Assembly (NCBI GenBank): GCA_036924285.1
Contig: JAYKYS010000004.1
Span: 620,001 to 684,000, forward strand
Length of the DNA: 64,000 nucleotides
Source: Asterella californica
Taxonomy: Eukaryota; Streptophyta; Marchantiopsida; Marchantiales; Aytoniaceae
Direction: 5' to 3'
Made by a program: the position numbers and the translations under genes. Positions 1 to 11,599 of the stretch are shown piece after piece. The notes under the pieces are model-generated. The model was not told the DNA's origin, did not search any database, and saw nothing but the letters and a program-made list of their open reading frames with translations. Numbering within the stretch: position 1 is the stretch's first letter; each line of letters opens with the position of its first letter.

Positions 1-632
1 GAATTCCTCCACTGCAGCAAGCAAGTGATGCCCTCCTGATCATTCCGCCCGGCATACCTAGGTTTCTCTCGAAAACTCCCAATTTTACCGCGGCTCAAAA
101 TCAAATGTAATTCTCTCCTTGACTGTCACTTGCATCAGTGACTAGAAGGCCCACACTACAAGGCAAATACCTTCAAAGTCTCGGCCGCTTTCTTCAGTTC
201 AATCTCCAAGCCCATCATGGTGGTAGCCTCACTTCGCCGTATGACAGCTGTGAGGGCCTTGATCGCAGCTACCGCTTCTGCTAGTTCCGGCTTCTGGCGC
301 CAGAAATTGAACTCGTTAATCACACTAAAAGGTGCTGACGGGTTATCGCCATTCACCACCGCTCTCGATAGAGCAGCTTTATCGTGAATTGTGAGGAAAC
401 CCTCCGACGAGCAATTGAGTCTAGCTTCATCTGCCTGAGACAGCCATTCATAAGTTACAGGACCGGGAAGCACATTCGAGTTCAAACGCGTTCTTTGGTC
501 GTAGTATGGCGACGACTCAGCCCGCACGGTGTTCGCCGCCATTCCCCCGTCCTCACTGTCTGCTCTTGAACTAGAATTATCCAGAGAGGGATCAAAAAGT
601 AAAAATGGGGACCTGGGCATTATTGCCGGCAT
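1..632 (-). CDS. EIF2B1: eIF2B alpha subunit, 5' exons (partial, runs off the left edge)
   Basis: Alpha (regulatory) subunit of eIF2B, the cytosolic guanine-nucleotide exchange factor that recharges eIF2 for translation initiation. Exon 1 is 632-171 (154 codons). After a variable Ser-rich N-terminus come SPYYDQRT and VTYEWLSQADEA, then the conserved helical segment NEFNFWRQKPELAEAVAAI and TMMGLEIELKKAAETLK, the plant-type eIF2B-alpha N-terminal signature. The exon ends in frame at AAG with donor GTATTT (170-165). A 159-bp intron (170-12) ends TTGCTTGCTGCAG, and exon 2 begins with W-R-N at 11, in the same phase, where plant homologues have S-W-D. The Met at 632 is the first ATG I can defend, but the frame stays open a little upstream. 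The remaining 60 percent of the protein lies outside the window. Family recognition is from memory of the sequence, not a search. Confidence 0.82.
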
Positions 633-2249
633 GCTAGACCCAATTGCCCAGAGCTCCTCTTTCGACTGTTCTCCTCCACTCCATCCAACTGATCTAATAG
701 CAAATCATCTTCTCGGTATTTCTTCCGCACCACATTCACCCCTGCTGACACGGAAGTCTGCCTTCCGGCCGCTAATGGGTTCTCTACCTACAGTACTACC
801 ATCACGTCGATGGAGTATCAGCGTTAGATCCATTCATATTCTCATGGCCGAATGACTATATGAACATCACGATGGACCGAAAACAAGCAACACAGATAGC
901 TTACACGCATCGAGTGTATACGATGTTACAGCCGCACGCTGCACTGCGGGTACGTAACTGATGATAGACTGGTTAGAACCTCTACGAAGAAATAGGGTGC
1001 GAAATTAAGTAACAGCTGACGAGGAAGATGAAAGAAGAAACGGTGGAGAACTGTGAAAGCTAACTTAGTCCGCACATCGCTTCGTGCGGTACGTCAAGTG
1101 GACGTTCTGCAGTCACTAGAGACAAACGAAATTCCACTAGTTATCAGAATAATTTTGAGCGATGGGGAATGTAATTTACGAAATAAATTTAAAACGTATC
1201 TTAATTCACCTTATCTTAAGTTGGAATTGATCTCACCTCTTTTAACTTTGCACTAATTGACTCTACCCATGACTGGTTACAACAGGTTCAATAGGTCAAA
1301 ATGCAACATCATTATAATGCAAAAAGTGCATATTAATCATGAGTTATATATCTACTCTAAAAATCTTGTTTAAAATACTTTTACAAAAAATTGTCAACCC
1401 ATATTATCTCCTATTTGACTTAGTACAATGTCTTTACATAACGATAAACTTGTTAAACTTGCTGTTGCCAGTCAGGGGTAGGGTTAAGTCCGATAATCCT
1501 AGAGGTGGGGTCAAGTAAATTTCTGCAAATTCATTTAGTAACTCTGTATTGCTCAATACTCTTGATCAGACATTCGTCCGATCGTCTCACGAACAAGACC
1601 CGACAAGAGCTCTATGCGTCAGACCATTCAAGTCCAACACAAGTTCGACTCAGGAGGCACAAGCGGTTGCAGCTTCTGCTCTTTTTCACTTGTGATGGGT
1701 TGTATCAAAACCTCTGTGCTATCCAATACAAGTCGTAGAGCCAATGATAGTCTTACTTGCCATGAGAAGCATGCATATATTCACCCTCTCTCCGTTTAGA
1801 GTTGAGATCGATCTGTTTATATTTTGGTGCTAAGAAAATAAAGACAAATGAGACCAATCGAGAATCGCACTGAGTACTCTTCACATATAAGTATTCTTTT
1901 CTGAACCTCCATAGATATTTTAGGCTTTTTAAAATATTTTTCATCATTTTGCATGTATATCTTTCCTGCAAAGCGAGAGGAGAACAAAGATTCTTGTTAC
2001 GATGCAGAAAAGCACGTAGAACAAACACAAAGACTGATATATCTGTATTGGAAGCTTCAAACGGCAAAGAACCTTCTCCCAATCACTATGCATGAAACGA
2101 AAAGTATGTACAATGGTAAAACTTTTACAAAAAGATCTGTTGCTATAAACCTCGACAGCAATGTACATTGCTGCAACCAAGACAACATTACTTATTTGAC
2201 ATTGTAAGTTAGCTGTCTTGTTTAAACACATATTGAGATCCCTTTCTCG
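633..2249. other. Intergenic: eIF2B-alpha upstream region
   Basis: Contains the presumed promoter and 5' leader of the minus-strand eIF2B-alpha gene at its left end. No convincing coding sequence or RNA gene. The part near 1,260-1,500 is AT-rich. The right end (about 1,750-2,250) may hold the 3' flank of the HUH transposon relic R3, but I see no terminal repeats. Confidence 0.4.
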
Positions 2250-2769
2250 GATCATGTGCTCCTGAGCAAGGTGGCTGTGAGGGAGATATATTGTGGCAGA
2301 AGTTCCTCGTCCTCGTCTTCATGCGCAACTATCTACTCCATTTCGTCGATGTCTGGTGGTGTGGACGGATTGATCTTATCTGCTTTCTTCGTAGCGTAAT
2401 ACATGTGCTTGCACTCGAGACATCTCTGATTTTCACGAAAAAAATAAGATGTTCTCTATATCTTCTAGACTTACTTCACGAGGTTTCATAAAGAAATTCC
2501 ACATTGACTTGCAACGCTGTTTTTGAATTCCTGGCTGCATAAACCATCTAAGGGATGTGTTGGACATATTTGAAGACAACATCATCTATAAGCAATCATG
2601 AAAAGATGTACCATCATACCAAATGCATCGCTGCACCCAAGCATATTTGAGCACATGTCTTGTCTCGCTCTTTGTCCCTCTCTCCTTAAGCCTTGTAAGC
2701 TTGATTTGGAGATCTCTCATCTCGTGCATTATGTCATCGAGTCCCAAATCTTCTTTCTTTGGGATGTCA
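2250..2769 (-). pseudogene. HUH-transposon relic R3 (C-terminal part, replitron-like)
   Basis: Minus-strand remnant of the same protein family as the HUH ORFs at 22.7-24.2 and 36.9-38.8 kb. The segment G-T-S-F-H-D-C-L at 2612-2590 matches the S/T-T-x-R-x-C-L stretch of the other two. It is followed by RWFMQPGIQ, MWNFFMKP and LEDIENILFF, aligning with RWLMQAGIQ, LWKSFLHP and PEDVQNIFF in R1. A frameshift leads to QRCLECK (R1: RRCQNCK) and then PQYISPS near 2,290 (R1: PEYISLS). Stops (TAG at about 2,590, TGA at about 2,440) and the frameshift show decay. The catalytic half is missing, because homology stops where the Ty3-like relic begins at about 2,770. A similar but less alignable stretch fills 2,620-2,769. 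Confidence 0.6.
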
Positions 2770-5075
2770 CGTCAGTTTAGCACCCCGGCTAGGTTGGCTG
2801 AGTGCGGAGTAGCTAATCTCGGTAGGGTCATTAGTGTCATTAAGGCGAGTTCTTGGGATAGCCCACTAGGAGTATACTTCGCAGGTAGGGCTTGGAGGTC
2901 TTAGTTCTTCGAGTTTAGCCTTCAAGCTCCTGGCTATGGTGGATAGTCTTGGTGAGTGCAATCAGGATTCTCTACGAGCACAAAGTGGATTTGGCTCGAC
3001 TTTAGTGGTTGTTTAGTACCGGTTGGCATGATGGAGTGAGTACATATCATTTATCACTCGAAGAACTCGAATTGCGAGGTATGATTGAGAGCTTCAGGTC
3101 GTGAATTTCTGCCGGTGGTATCTCTGGAGTTATGAATCGTTGGTATATTCGGTTCGCGGATGCGAGTGTACGTGGAGTGATTCTTTTGGTCGTGTTTTTA
3201 ATAGATGTGCGGATTAGTACTGTTTGGATCTGTTCTTGGTTGGATTTTTTGATGAGGTAGTGCGGAAGCGCTACTAAAATTTCCGTGATAAGTTTTGAGG
3301 TCAATTTGAGATCGGTAGAAATGCGTCGGCAGATGCCAGACAGACGTGAGTCAAAAATTCCTGGTGCTGAAGAGTGCAGTAGGTGCACGCTGAGAAGACG
3401 ATTCCAATGCATCAAAAATCAGCCGATTTGATGAAGGATCGAAGGAGCTGCAAGAAGAAGAAGGTCACGGGTGGTCCAAAATCTGACGTAAACTCGCCTG
3501 CGAGTGTTAATTTGGCAGATTTCGACCTTATGGAGTGTGTTTTTGACCTCTGAAGTCGTTGTTTTGGGATGTTTCCTTCTTGCGTTGTTTGGCTCGAGTT
3601 TCTACTCTACTCCAAGCAAAGCAGAGCGGAGAGTGAGCGGAGGTGTCGCTATGTGGAGTGCGTTTAGAGGCTTCAAGGAGTAGAGGTACGTGAGTGCAGA
3701 GGCGTGAGAAGCGGAGTACGAGAGTGCGGAGGCAGAGCGGAGCCCGAGCCTGAGCTCACCAGCTTGCTGGCGTGCGTGAGAGAGGTATGCAAGCTTTCAG
3801 TTGTGTGGGGGGTGTAAAACCAACAGGTCACCCATCTCAACACTATTCTTGAGCTTGCATACTTAACTCTGCAGTTCTTAGCTTTGGCTTTACCACTAGA
3901 CCAATATCTCTTGTGTCTTCTAGGGATGCATGCAAGTATTTATAAACTTGTTTAAGGTAGTAGGAGATCTTTTCGCATGTTCCTAGAGGAGTGGTAAGAC
4001 GACCTCATAGTACTAGGAGGAAGTTGTCATTGTGCTAGTGTTTGCCTATATCGTAGAAGGAAATTGAGTGGCAGTTGTCTTGGGTGAGCTAGTAGAGCTA
4101 CCACATAGATACTTTTGAAGGTACTAGAGGTGTGGACATCTAGTTAGTGACCTTAGATACAGATTATGACAGTTGGTGATCATATATTGTGCATGTGGTC
4201 ACCGAAGAGAAGACGTCAGTCCGGATGAGGCTGGGTTTCTCGTTATGTGAATGTTTGAATGTGGAGGGTGATCATTTGGACTTCTTGTTGTTGGAACCTC
4301 TTCATATTCTGCTTGTGCATCGCGTTTGCTTGTGTTGACGTTTGATTTCTGAAATGAGTTCACTCTAGTATGCTGTTGGTAGTGAGGTTGGACTAGCGAT
4401 CAACTTATCGTGAGAGACTGTCTGTGATAATGATAGGTACAGGTTGCCCTTACCTTGACCGTCCTTGTAAGGAATATGTGAGCTCAGTAGGAGCGAGATT
4501 AGACAAGTTGTGGTTACGTTGATGACGGTGATGACGGAGATTTCGACATTCTGGTTGGAGAGTGTGTTCACGAGATTCTATCATCACGGAGTTCTCAAGA
4601 GGTTCTGGTGTGGACTTCTTGGACAGTGGGTATACACGGAGTGATGTGAGGTATCGACTACCTACACCATTGCTGTCGATTGTTCCAGAGGACGAGTCAG
4701 ACGCAGACATTGCATTTTCTGATGGTGAGTCTAGGTTCGTCACACCGTTGTTGTGAGACATGGACGAGATCTATGGAATCACGAAAGGACCTCGATGATA
4801 CTCGAATACCGTGGATATCATTGAGCTGGATGACTTCATCCAAGAGTTTGACAGTTGGTGCGATCTGCAGCAGATGCAGAACCCATAGCTGTTCACACAC
4901 TTCATGGCATGGAAGGATTTGTTCCAACACTTAGAGGGACCGTCGATGGACGATTACCATGAGTTCAAGAGAGACAACAGTGTGGAGATTGAGTTGTGGA
5001 GACAACATTGGTCTCTCAACTACGTTTCTATCACTCCTGGAACTGGCGTAGTTTTGGGAGGCGTAGCATGTGATG
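2770..5075 (+). mobile_element. Ty3-like retroelement relic, copy 1 (LTR/leader and start of gag)
   Basis: Diverged copy of the left part of the element at 40,991-47,100. Shared blocks in the same order are the CGTCAGTT start (2,770), TTCAAGCTCcTGGCTATGGT (about 2,920), TGCCGGTGGTATCT (about 3,110), the agcaagct/agcttgct region near 3,760, the TGGACATCTAGTTAG block (about 4,130), and a decayed gag start ATGGACGAGATC at 4,760 reading ELDDFIQEFDSWCD, HFMAWKDLFQHLE and WRQHWSLNYV with in-frame stops. It is broken at about 5,075 by the GAAGAC-rich block, so the rest of gag-pol is absent here. Its left end sits inside the HUH relic R3, so it inserted after that element. Confidence 0.7.
4760..5070 (+). 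pseudogene. Ty3-type gag N-terminal fragment (copy 1)
   Basis: Capsid-like fragment of the Ty3 relic. Readable segments are MDEIYGITKGP, DIIELDDFIQEFDSW, MAWKDLFQHLEGP and EIELWRQHWSLNYV. The same segments occur at 43,024-43,270 in the second copy. Two internal stops (TGA after KGPR, TAG after MQNP) and loss of the downstream part make it non-functional. Identification as gag rests on its position before the zinc-knuckle and pol regions in copy 2. Confidence 0.6.
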
Positions 5076-6464
5076 CTCACAATTTACAGGATTCACGAAT
5101 TTTTGAAATTTTTAAGGTTAACAACTTGTTTGTATAACTGAAGAAGCTTTGTTACTTAAGATTACGGCTTCCTCAGAAGGAAGATGATCTTACGATCTTT
5201 TTTGTAATAAGAAGTTAACTTCTTCGGAAGACGACCGTCTTTCGAGAAGCGTCTTCTCAGTTGTATCTTCCGAAGACGATGGAAGACGACGGAAGACGGA
5301 AGACGTTGGAAGACGGAAGACACGTATCTTCCGGAAGACGGCAACCGCGGAAGCCTAACCACGTATTTCCAAATAAAGAAGTAGGTGTACCCACCAGGTA
5401 ACACCGAGGTGGTGGGTAGGTCATGTAGGTCATCTAGGTTGAGAACCCCTAAACTGCACGAGAAGATGCGAAGGAAGCGCATTGGCGCAGAACACTACCA
5501 CTTCCCGCATCGAGGTTGCTTTGGTCTAGAAGATCGAATTGGAAGGTAATCGAGTTGAGTGAAGGCAGCAGAGTGAAATTGAGTGGAGCCATGATCGATT
5601 CACAGCTAGGAAGAAGACGAGGGCGAATCGCTGAGAGTAGGAAGCACATAGAGCTGAAGGAGTCTTCTGGAGACTCCCGAGAACAGACATTGAAGGACGG
5701 CTGAGAAGAATCGAAGGTGGAGTCTTGTTCGATTGAGGTGTAGCAAGAAATTGACGGCGGAAGCAGCTTCTGTGGAGTCGCATTGGAGCTGAGGTCAGAG
5801 CCGGAAGCGCGAGAAAGATTGAAGACAGCTCGGGAAGCAGCAGAAGACTGTTTGAGGTTCTTCCCATGTTCTCTTCCCTTCCCACCGCTTCTCGCCTCTT
5901 GTTTGGTATCCCCCGCGCTTCCCCGGTTATTTGTAGGCAAATCAATCGATTGATTCTCTCCCCAGATTTTTTCTTATGAGACATTGGGCGCGGAAGCGCT
6001 GCCTAATTTTTGACATCCATCTTCTTGCTTCTTCTCGAGTGCAATTCGAGCTTCCATGCCCACCGTCCTCAAATTAGAGATCACAGCTATCAATTTCTCT
6101 ACCCTACCATCCCTCTACTCCCGAAACCTTGAACAGAAGACGCTTCGGAAGATCTGAACATCTTCGGAAGACGCTTCTGTAACCTAAACATCTTCGGAAG
6201 ATGCTTCGAAAGCCTGACTGTCTTCAGAAGACGGCTGTGTGCAATTCGTATCAAGAGTGGATTTGCTTTGCTTTGGTGTTAAGAGAGGCTTGGTACGAAT
6301 CCCGAGTGGCTTGGTGAGTTGTTTGTTATTTCGAGAAGTTGGAAGTTGGGAACCAGGCCTGTGCCTCCCGATCTTCCAAGCTTCTCAAATCCACATCTTC
6401 TTGGATAGACTAGAAGATTGGAAAGGCTGGCAGAATACGCGAGAAGACGTGAGGGTCCGTTACT
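5076..6464 (+). repeat. GAAGAC-rich dispersed repeat, long copy
   Basis: Starts TGATGCTCACAATTTACAGG and ends GAGGGTCCGTTAC. A shorter copy with the same ends lies at 14,188-14,644. The two match at both ends (ACTTGTTTGTATAACTGAAG; TTCGTATCAAGAGTGGATTT; AGGCCTGTGCCTCCCG; GAGGGTCCGTTAC). This copy carries roughly 900 bp more in the middle, largely GGAAGACG/CTTCGGAAGAC runs plus a unique stretch. No convincing terminal inverted repeats or target duplications are visible. It abuts an oppositely oriented gag-like relic at 6,465. Confidence 0.6.
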
Positions 6465-8160
6465 ACCCGCAGTGAAGTTGAACTTCTTACGAAGCGCTTC
6501 TCCCATCTGTGTCATGATCTCCTTGGATCGGACTTCTGCTTCTTCCCGCTGCTTCTTCTCTGTTGTGGCCTGAGCTTTCGTGGCTTCCCGCAGTGCACTC
6601 CAAGTCGTCTTCTCTTTTGCGAGACTAGTCAACTTACCCCTGATCCGTAGAATCTCCTGGTTGCGCTGCTGAAGTCGTGTCTGCAACTCTTGGTTGCTCT
6701 TCCGCAGTTGCACCAACTCCTTGGCAGAAGCAGAAGCTTCCGCCTTGTACTTCGTTGCGATATTCTCCGTGGTGCGGAGGTTGGCTTCAGGTTCTGCTTC
6801 TGGACCTCTTCCTGCTGCATCAAGGTTCGAAGACCGAATCCAGGCTGTAGTGGCTTCTCCTGAGCCATCGTGCGCTTCTCCACCAACTCCATGGCTGGCT
6901 GAATCTCCGAACTAAAGAAGACGTTGAAGCCGTCTTCTCGCAAAAGACAAGTTCATCCACACAAAGTGATCTGCGGCGGTTTTCATGTCTTCCAGAGGCA
7001 TGAATGTCTCTTCTATCACCATAGTCTTCTATTTCTGCACACGAGAAGACGCTACCTTCGCTGTCTTCGGAGGTGGAAGATCTCTTCTCACCGCAAAAAT
7101 AGTCCTCTTCTCTACGCTTCCTCTAGTCGCAGTCGGTACATCAACCCATGTCTTTGTTTCTGGAGTCTTCGGAAGACTCCCTGTAGTCGTAGAAGCTGTC
7201 TTCCGTGCCATCCTGGTGCTGGGCGTGTAATCTTGTGAATCCGATTTGGATCTAGAGTGGATGGTAAGGAAAAATGTGCTCTTCCGAGACACACTCCTAG
7301 GTCCCATCTTCCTTAGTGACGACGCATCTTTTGTGTCGCTGAAGTCGTCTTCCCGCACCGTGATCAACTTCTGTTGAGTGTCTAATCTTTCTTGAGACAC
7401 TAACGTAGGAGGAGAAGACATGCGGCTGCTCGGTCTTCTTCCTCTAAGGTCTCTTCCTTCACCTCTCGCTGTCCTATTGATCCATACTTGACCAACTGGT
7501 CTTCCTTCAAATCTCCCTTGGACACGTATAGATAACAGAAGAAGGGAGTAAGATGCCCTCCTGCTGGAGTGTCCGATTACACTAGCTCGGCCGGGTGTAG
7601 GTGTGGAAGAAGGCGCCCTAGTTAACGACATGTCCTTCCAATATAGCTTCCAGGAACTCCACGTCCTTCTCCAAGGTACCTCCCCTTTTGGACCTTTCCC
7701 TTGGAGAAAAGATGAAGATACAACTTTCTCAAAAAATGCTTTCTCGGCTCACGGTAAGCTTCTATCTTTCATCTGTTCCTCCCCTGTCTGTCTTCCAGGA
7801 AAAGGCATGTAGTACTTCCAGGTACATACCACTTCCTAGATATCATCAGTAGGATCTTCTTCTCCAGCTCGTACCCGTGGTTCTCTACTTCTGGCCGGTA
7901 GAAAGCTCTACGTCACCACTCCATTGTCCAAGAATATGATCTTCCCTGAGCGATCTCTGTCTTAACAGATACACGATTGCGAGGAGGCAACGCTGTCCAG
8001 ACCTCCTCCATAATATCCTAGTTCACGAGGTTCCAGTTCCACGTGAAGAAGTTGAGATCCAACTCCTTGATGTAAGGTTTGGCCTCGGCTAACTCTGCTT
8101 GCGGTAACACCAACCCTCGAGGATGCATCGACATGTTCGAGCTTCTGTGTAGTGTCGCAG
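6465..8160 (-). pseudogene. Gag-like coding relic, N-terminal and coiled-coil part
   Basis: Reading down the minus strand from about 8,110: AELAEAKPYIKELDLNFFTW, DIMEEVWTALPPRNRV and TEIAQGRSYSWTMEW, a Ser/Thr/Arg-rich linker (7,631-7,029), then a strongly heptad-like coiled coil (about 6,720-6,530: RKSNQELQTRLQQRNQEILR ...) ending ALRKKFNFTAG at 6,480. The coiled coil and FNFTAG are shared with 15,288-15,545 on the plus strand. In-frame TAG and TGA codons and frameshifts mark it as dead. I do not recognise the protein; gag of a GAAGAC-rich LTR element is my inference from the flanking LTR-like block. Codon use is dominated by GAAGAC/GTCTTC runs. Confidence 0.5.
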
Positions 8161-8164
8161 GATT

Positions 8165-9770
8165 ACTCCTTTTGCCCATTTAGTATACAAGATCGTTCCC
8201 ACAGAGGATTTGCAGAAGTAACACTGTTCTAAGTTCTAGGATCTGTTCAAACACACAAACACACGGGTTTTGTCTAGAAATCCCATCTTCTCACAAAACC
8301 ACATGGCTTCCAGACCCTTCAGAAGATGTTTTGGACATAAACAAACAACTACTAACTAAAATATCACACAACTATCTACAGAGAAGCTCAAGAAGACGCT
8401 TCCTGCTTCCGGATCACTTCTTCCGATCTTCTCATTACCATCTTCTCGAAGCAATTCTCGGCTTCTGGAGATTCAGCTCGGCTTCTCACTCCTCCAGAAG
8501 ACTGCTCTTGCTTCGTAGAAGTCAACTAGCGACGGCTGTTACACCTTACTCTCCCACATTCCAACGGGTTAGATTAATCACAGGGTGTATGCCCCCTGTA
8601 GCCTTCCCAAGCTTCTGCCTATGGAAACGGTTTTCCTGCAGCACTACAACGACATTCACCTTCACGGAAGCTCAATAGAAGTCTCGGAAGCTCACTAGAA
8701 GAAGGTAGGAAGATGAGGAAGAAGGGAAAATCCAAACGAGAGAGAAACAAGGTGAAAATGAGAAATTAAGATTCTGACAGGCTTCTAGTCCGGATCCTGA
8801 CTAACAAGTCATCCCTGCTTGTAATAGTTTGGGGAGGAAGACAACAAACATGCGTACAGTTACACAGTCTTCTACTTGAGGATGTCGTCTTCTGCTGTGG
8901 GAAGAAGACTTCTTTCTTCTTCTCTCGCTGCTTCGACTACTCTGTCTTCTGGGATCCCTTATCCATAAGATCGTCCGTACGTGGATCTGAAGTGCTCCAC
9001 TGGACGAGCCAAGCTGCGAATCTGCACAACTGCTGACAATCACCGTCACTCAAGAAGAACGCTTCCCATGCACAATCGAGAGTGAATCCAAAGAAATCCA
9101 CCACCCAGAAGACACAGACAAAGCTTCTGCACTCAAATCAGCAATCCATTCCTCGAGAAGAAGGCACATTGGTGTTGGGAAGCTCACTCCCTCTACTTCT
9201 ACTCCTACTCCTCGACACACCAGTTTAGCCAACAGGACTACACGAGGATGTCGTTCCTTGCTCCTAAACTGTCCACTACCTCCATCTACATCTTCGAACC
9301 ACTACTGGCAACGAGCATGCAGACCCCTCCGGTGTAATCTCAATCTATTCGTATATCCTAATATCGGATGTAGTGTGTGTGCGCACAGTAGTGTACACAA
9401 AAATTACTAATGTACTTAGTGCGCTCTCATGTGTGTATAATGTGTCTCCTGCATCGTAAAATGTGTGTGTGTGTGTGCAAAAACAAAAATCTACTCTTCG
9501 ATCCAACTTATGCATCTGCCTTGAGGCGTAGAAGGAATCCCCTCCAATCCTCAACCACAAGCAAGGAGAGATGGGCGTTGTCAGAAGGCTGCCACCCCAC
9601 ATGTAAACGGTTCTCCTTCCTAATTAGCCATCCACCTTACTACTCCTGCGCTGCCTACTCTGCCACATGGTCATCTATCTAATATTACACTAAAATTGTC
9701 ACCTCTTAAGATAACATGTTCGATTCCTACTAAGTTTGGACAAGTCAACTTGTCTTCTATGCTTTGCTGC
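8165..9770 (-). repeat. LTR-like noncoding block of the GAAGAC-rich element
   Basis: Reverse-complement homologue of 16,152-17,760. Shared landmarks, given on the minus strand, are GACCATGTGGCAGAGTAGGC, CATGTGGGGTGGCAGCC, AAGGCAGATGCATAAGT, the CA-rich tract, CAGGGGGCATACACCCTGTG, and the terminal block TCCTCTGTGGGAACGAT with TTGTATACTAAATGGGCAAA. The last block resembles the end-of-LTR/leader of some plant Ty3 elements. It also holds a short (TG)n tract near 9,460-9,477. Confidence 0.5.
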
Positions 9771-10149
9771 CTACTCTAATTGCTCGGATGCAATCTCCAT
9801 TTGATCTGCTCCTACTTGAACTCCTAACTCGGCTTCTGATAAGCTGGGAAGCCCTGCGAATACCTCGGGTGTCACTGAGGTGGCTTCCTCCTCAACATTC
9901 GTCGCTGGCTCTGCCTGCTGCTGCTTCGGAAGACGGAAGCGTCTTCTGGGAAGCTGGGTCGACTTGTGCTTCCTCACTCTTTTGAGGCACTAGTTCGACA
10001 CTGGGAGCCATGGTGACCTCATACGGGTCCGAGGAAGTCGCTTCCTCCACTCGGAATACCTGGGAAGATAACTCTTCTTCCTGTCTTCCAGAAGACACCT
10101 TGTCTTTCGAGGCTTCTTCCAGGGTCTTCTCGGCTTCCAACCCTGTCAC
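9771..10149 (-). pseudogene. Gag-like coding relic, C-terminal part
   Basis: Reads GLEAEKTLEEASKDKVSSGR, SSQVFRVEEATSSDPYEVTM and VELVPQKSEEAQVDPASQKT, then a weakly conserved tail, closely matching 15,775-16,150 on the plus strand. A very acidic, Ser/Glu-rich tail. It lies upstream (in minus-strand terms) of the LTR-like block and the N-terminal part, so the coding order is permuted: C-term, LTR, N-term. Confidence 0.55.
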
Positions 10150-10749
10150 TACTAAGTAATAAGGTTACTTCAATTATATAGACACGTCATTATCTTAAAT
10201 TTTTTTGAAAAAAGCTCCAATTGTGCAAATTCTGGGCACCGCATGTCTCTTAGTCCAAACAGTTTGTTTTGATTTGAAAAGAATATTCATTGCTGAGCTC
10301 AAGGTCTCGAACCTCCATACTTTTTATTGCTTGTACGTTAAGTCCTTCCATGGTTAGCACCTATGGTTCATCCAAAACATCTTCAATGAGATATTTCTTG
10401 ACAGAGGAAGGTTCCTCTTGACTTACAACGGTACAAGCGACTTGGGTGCAAGGGAGCAAGGTAGGAGTCATTTCCTGAGGTACCTGGTCAAAAAATCATC
10501 TTGCGAAGGAAAATAACAAGCCGACGAACGATCCACCGAGAAAAGTGACAAGCTGACAAACGGTCCATCCATTAAAATAGAAAATAATGATATATTGTTA
10601 TTTGTGATGGATCGTTGACTAAGGATGGAAAACAACAATAGATTGCTACTTATAATGGATAATAACAAGAAACTTTTATTTTGCAAAACATATAAACTAT
10701 ATGTCACTTGTTTTTGGGAGCTCGATTATTATTTTGAGATTGGTTTCTG
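10150..10749. other. Intergenic, no gene seen
   Basis: AT-rich sequence between two repeat families. It holds short local repeats of ATGGATcgTTGACTaaggatgg type near 10,560-10,660. No ORF with recognisable content. Confidence 0.35.
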
Positions 10750-11500
10750 ACAACATGTCATCTTGGATGGATTTTGGGAGACGTACGCATTGTGATTGAC
10801 AATGCTATGGGGTTAGCTTGAACTTATGAGCTAGAGATGGAGGTTTTGGATGTTGGTGACTCCAACGCAAGTATGCAAGGCATCATTGGATTCATTTTTG
10901 TGCAACTATTCAATGAATCAGACGGTTCTTGCAAAGACGGATCGAGGATTGATGTTTGGGTGAAATTGAAACATGGAGGGAGCGTTGGACTCTTCAATTA
11001 TTTGTGAAGGAGAGTTGGACAATTGGGCCATTCAGGAATCCAAAATTACACTCAAATCCATTAAGATCATATATTGCTACGTGTTTTGATCGGACAAATT
11101 GAGAGTTCAAAGAGAAATTGACTCGCAAGAATGCGCTTAAGTAATTGTTTTGGTTACCTATGACATGAGGATTTTTTTCGCAATCGGTGGACCAAGCTCT
11201 TCATTTTTTGTGTCAATGCAATCAAGGATCTTCACCTACACAAACGAGAAGACCGTTCTTGGATTGGGTTGTTGGTTTGGATGTCGTAAGTGAATTTGAG
11301 TCGTAGAGGTTGATTTATGTCAATTTTCTGTTGTGATTAAATTTCTCGTGTGATTTGCGAGATAAACTTCAAACGGTTTGTTTGGAGTCTCATTGTTTCA
11401 AGGTAGGAATATCTATCTACCAGAGAAGGCATATTAGAGATCAGGCGATTCATTTGGACGATGTGTGAGGACGTTGTCGCATGGAGGATATTTTAGTTAT
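10750..11500 (+). repeat. Diverged LTR-like repeat, copy 1
   Basis: Homologous in order to 25,980-26,740. Shared stretches include CGCAAGnATGCAAGG/CGCGCAAGGAGTCATTgGATTCATnTnTGTGCAA, GAGAGTTGGAcaatt.gnCATTCnGGAnTCCAAA, GATTGnGTTGnTTGGTTTGGnTG and AAATTTCTnGtGTGATTTnnnnn. No coding potential. Interpreted as LTR or leader of a retroelement because the second copy continues into a TATA-containing promoter-like segment. Confidence 0.45.
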
Positions 11501-11599
11501 TTTTGTATAGCTTGCTAACCTTGGTGCGCTCGTACTAGTCTCTATGATTCCATATCGCATGATGCTACTTCTGTAGCTTAACTGTCTTGAGTCTGAGAT

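Noticed and set aside
5076..10150. GAAGAC arrays as a CRISPR
   Set aside because: Units are irregular in spacing, palindromic and inside eukaryotic retroelement-like DNA; no repeat-spacer pattern.
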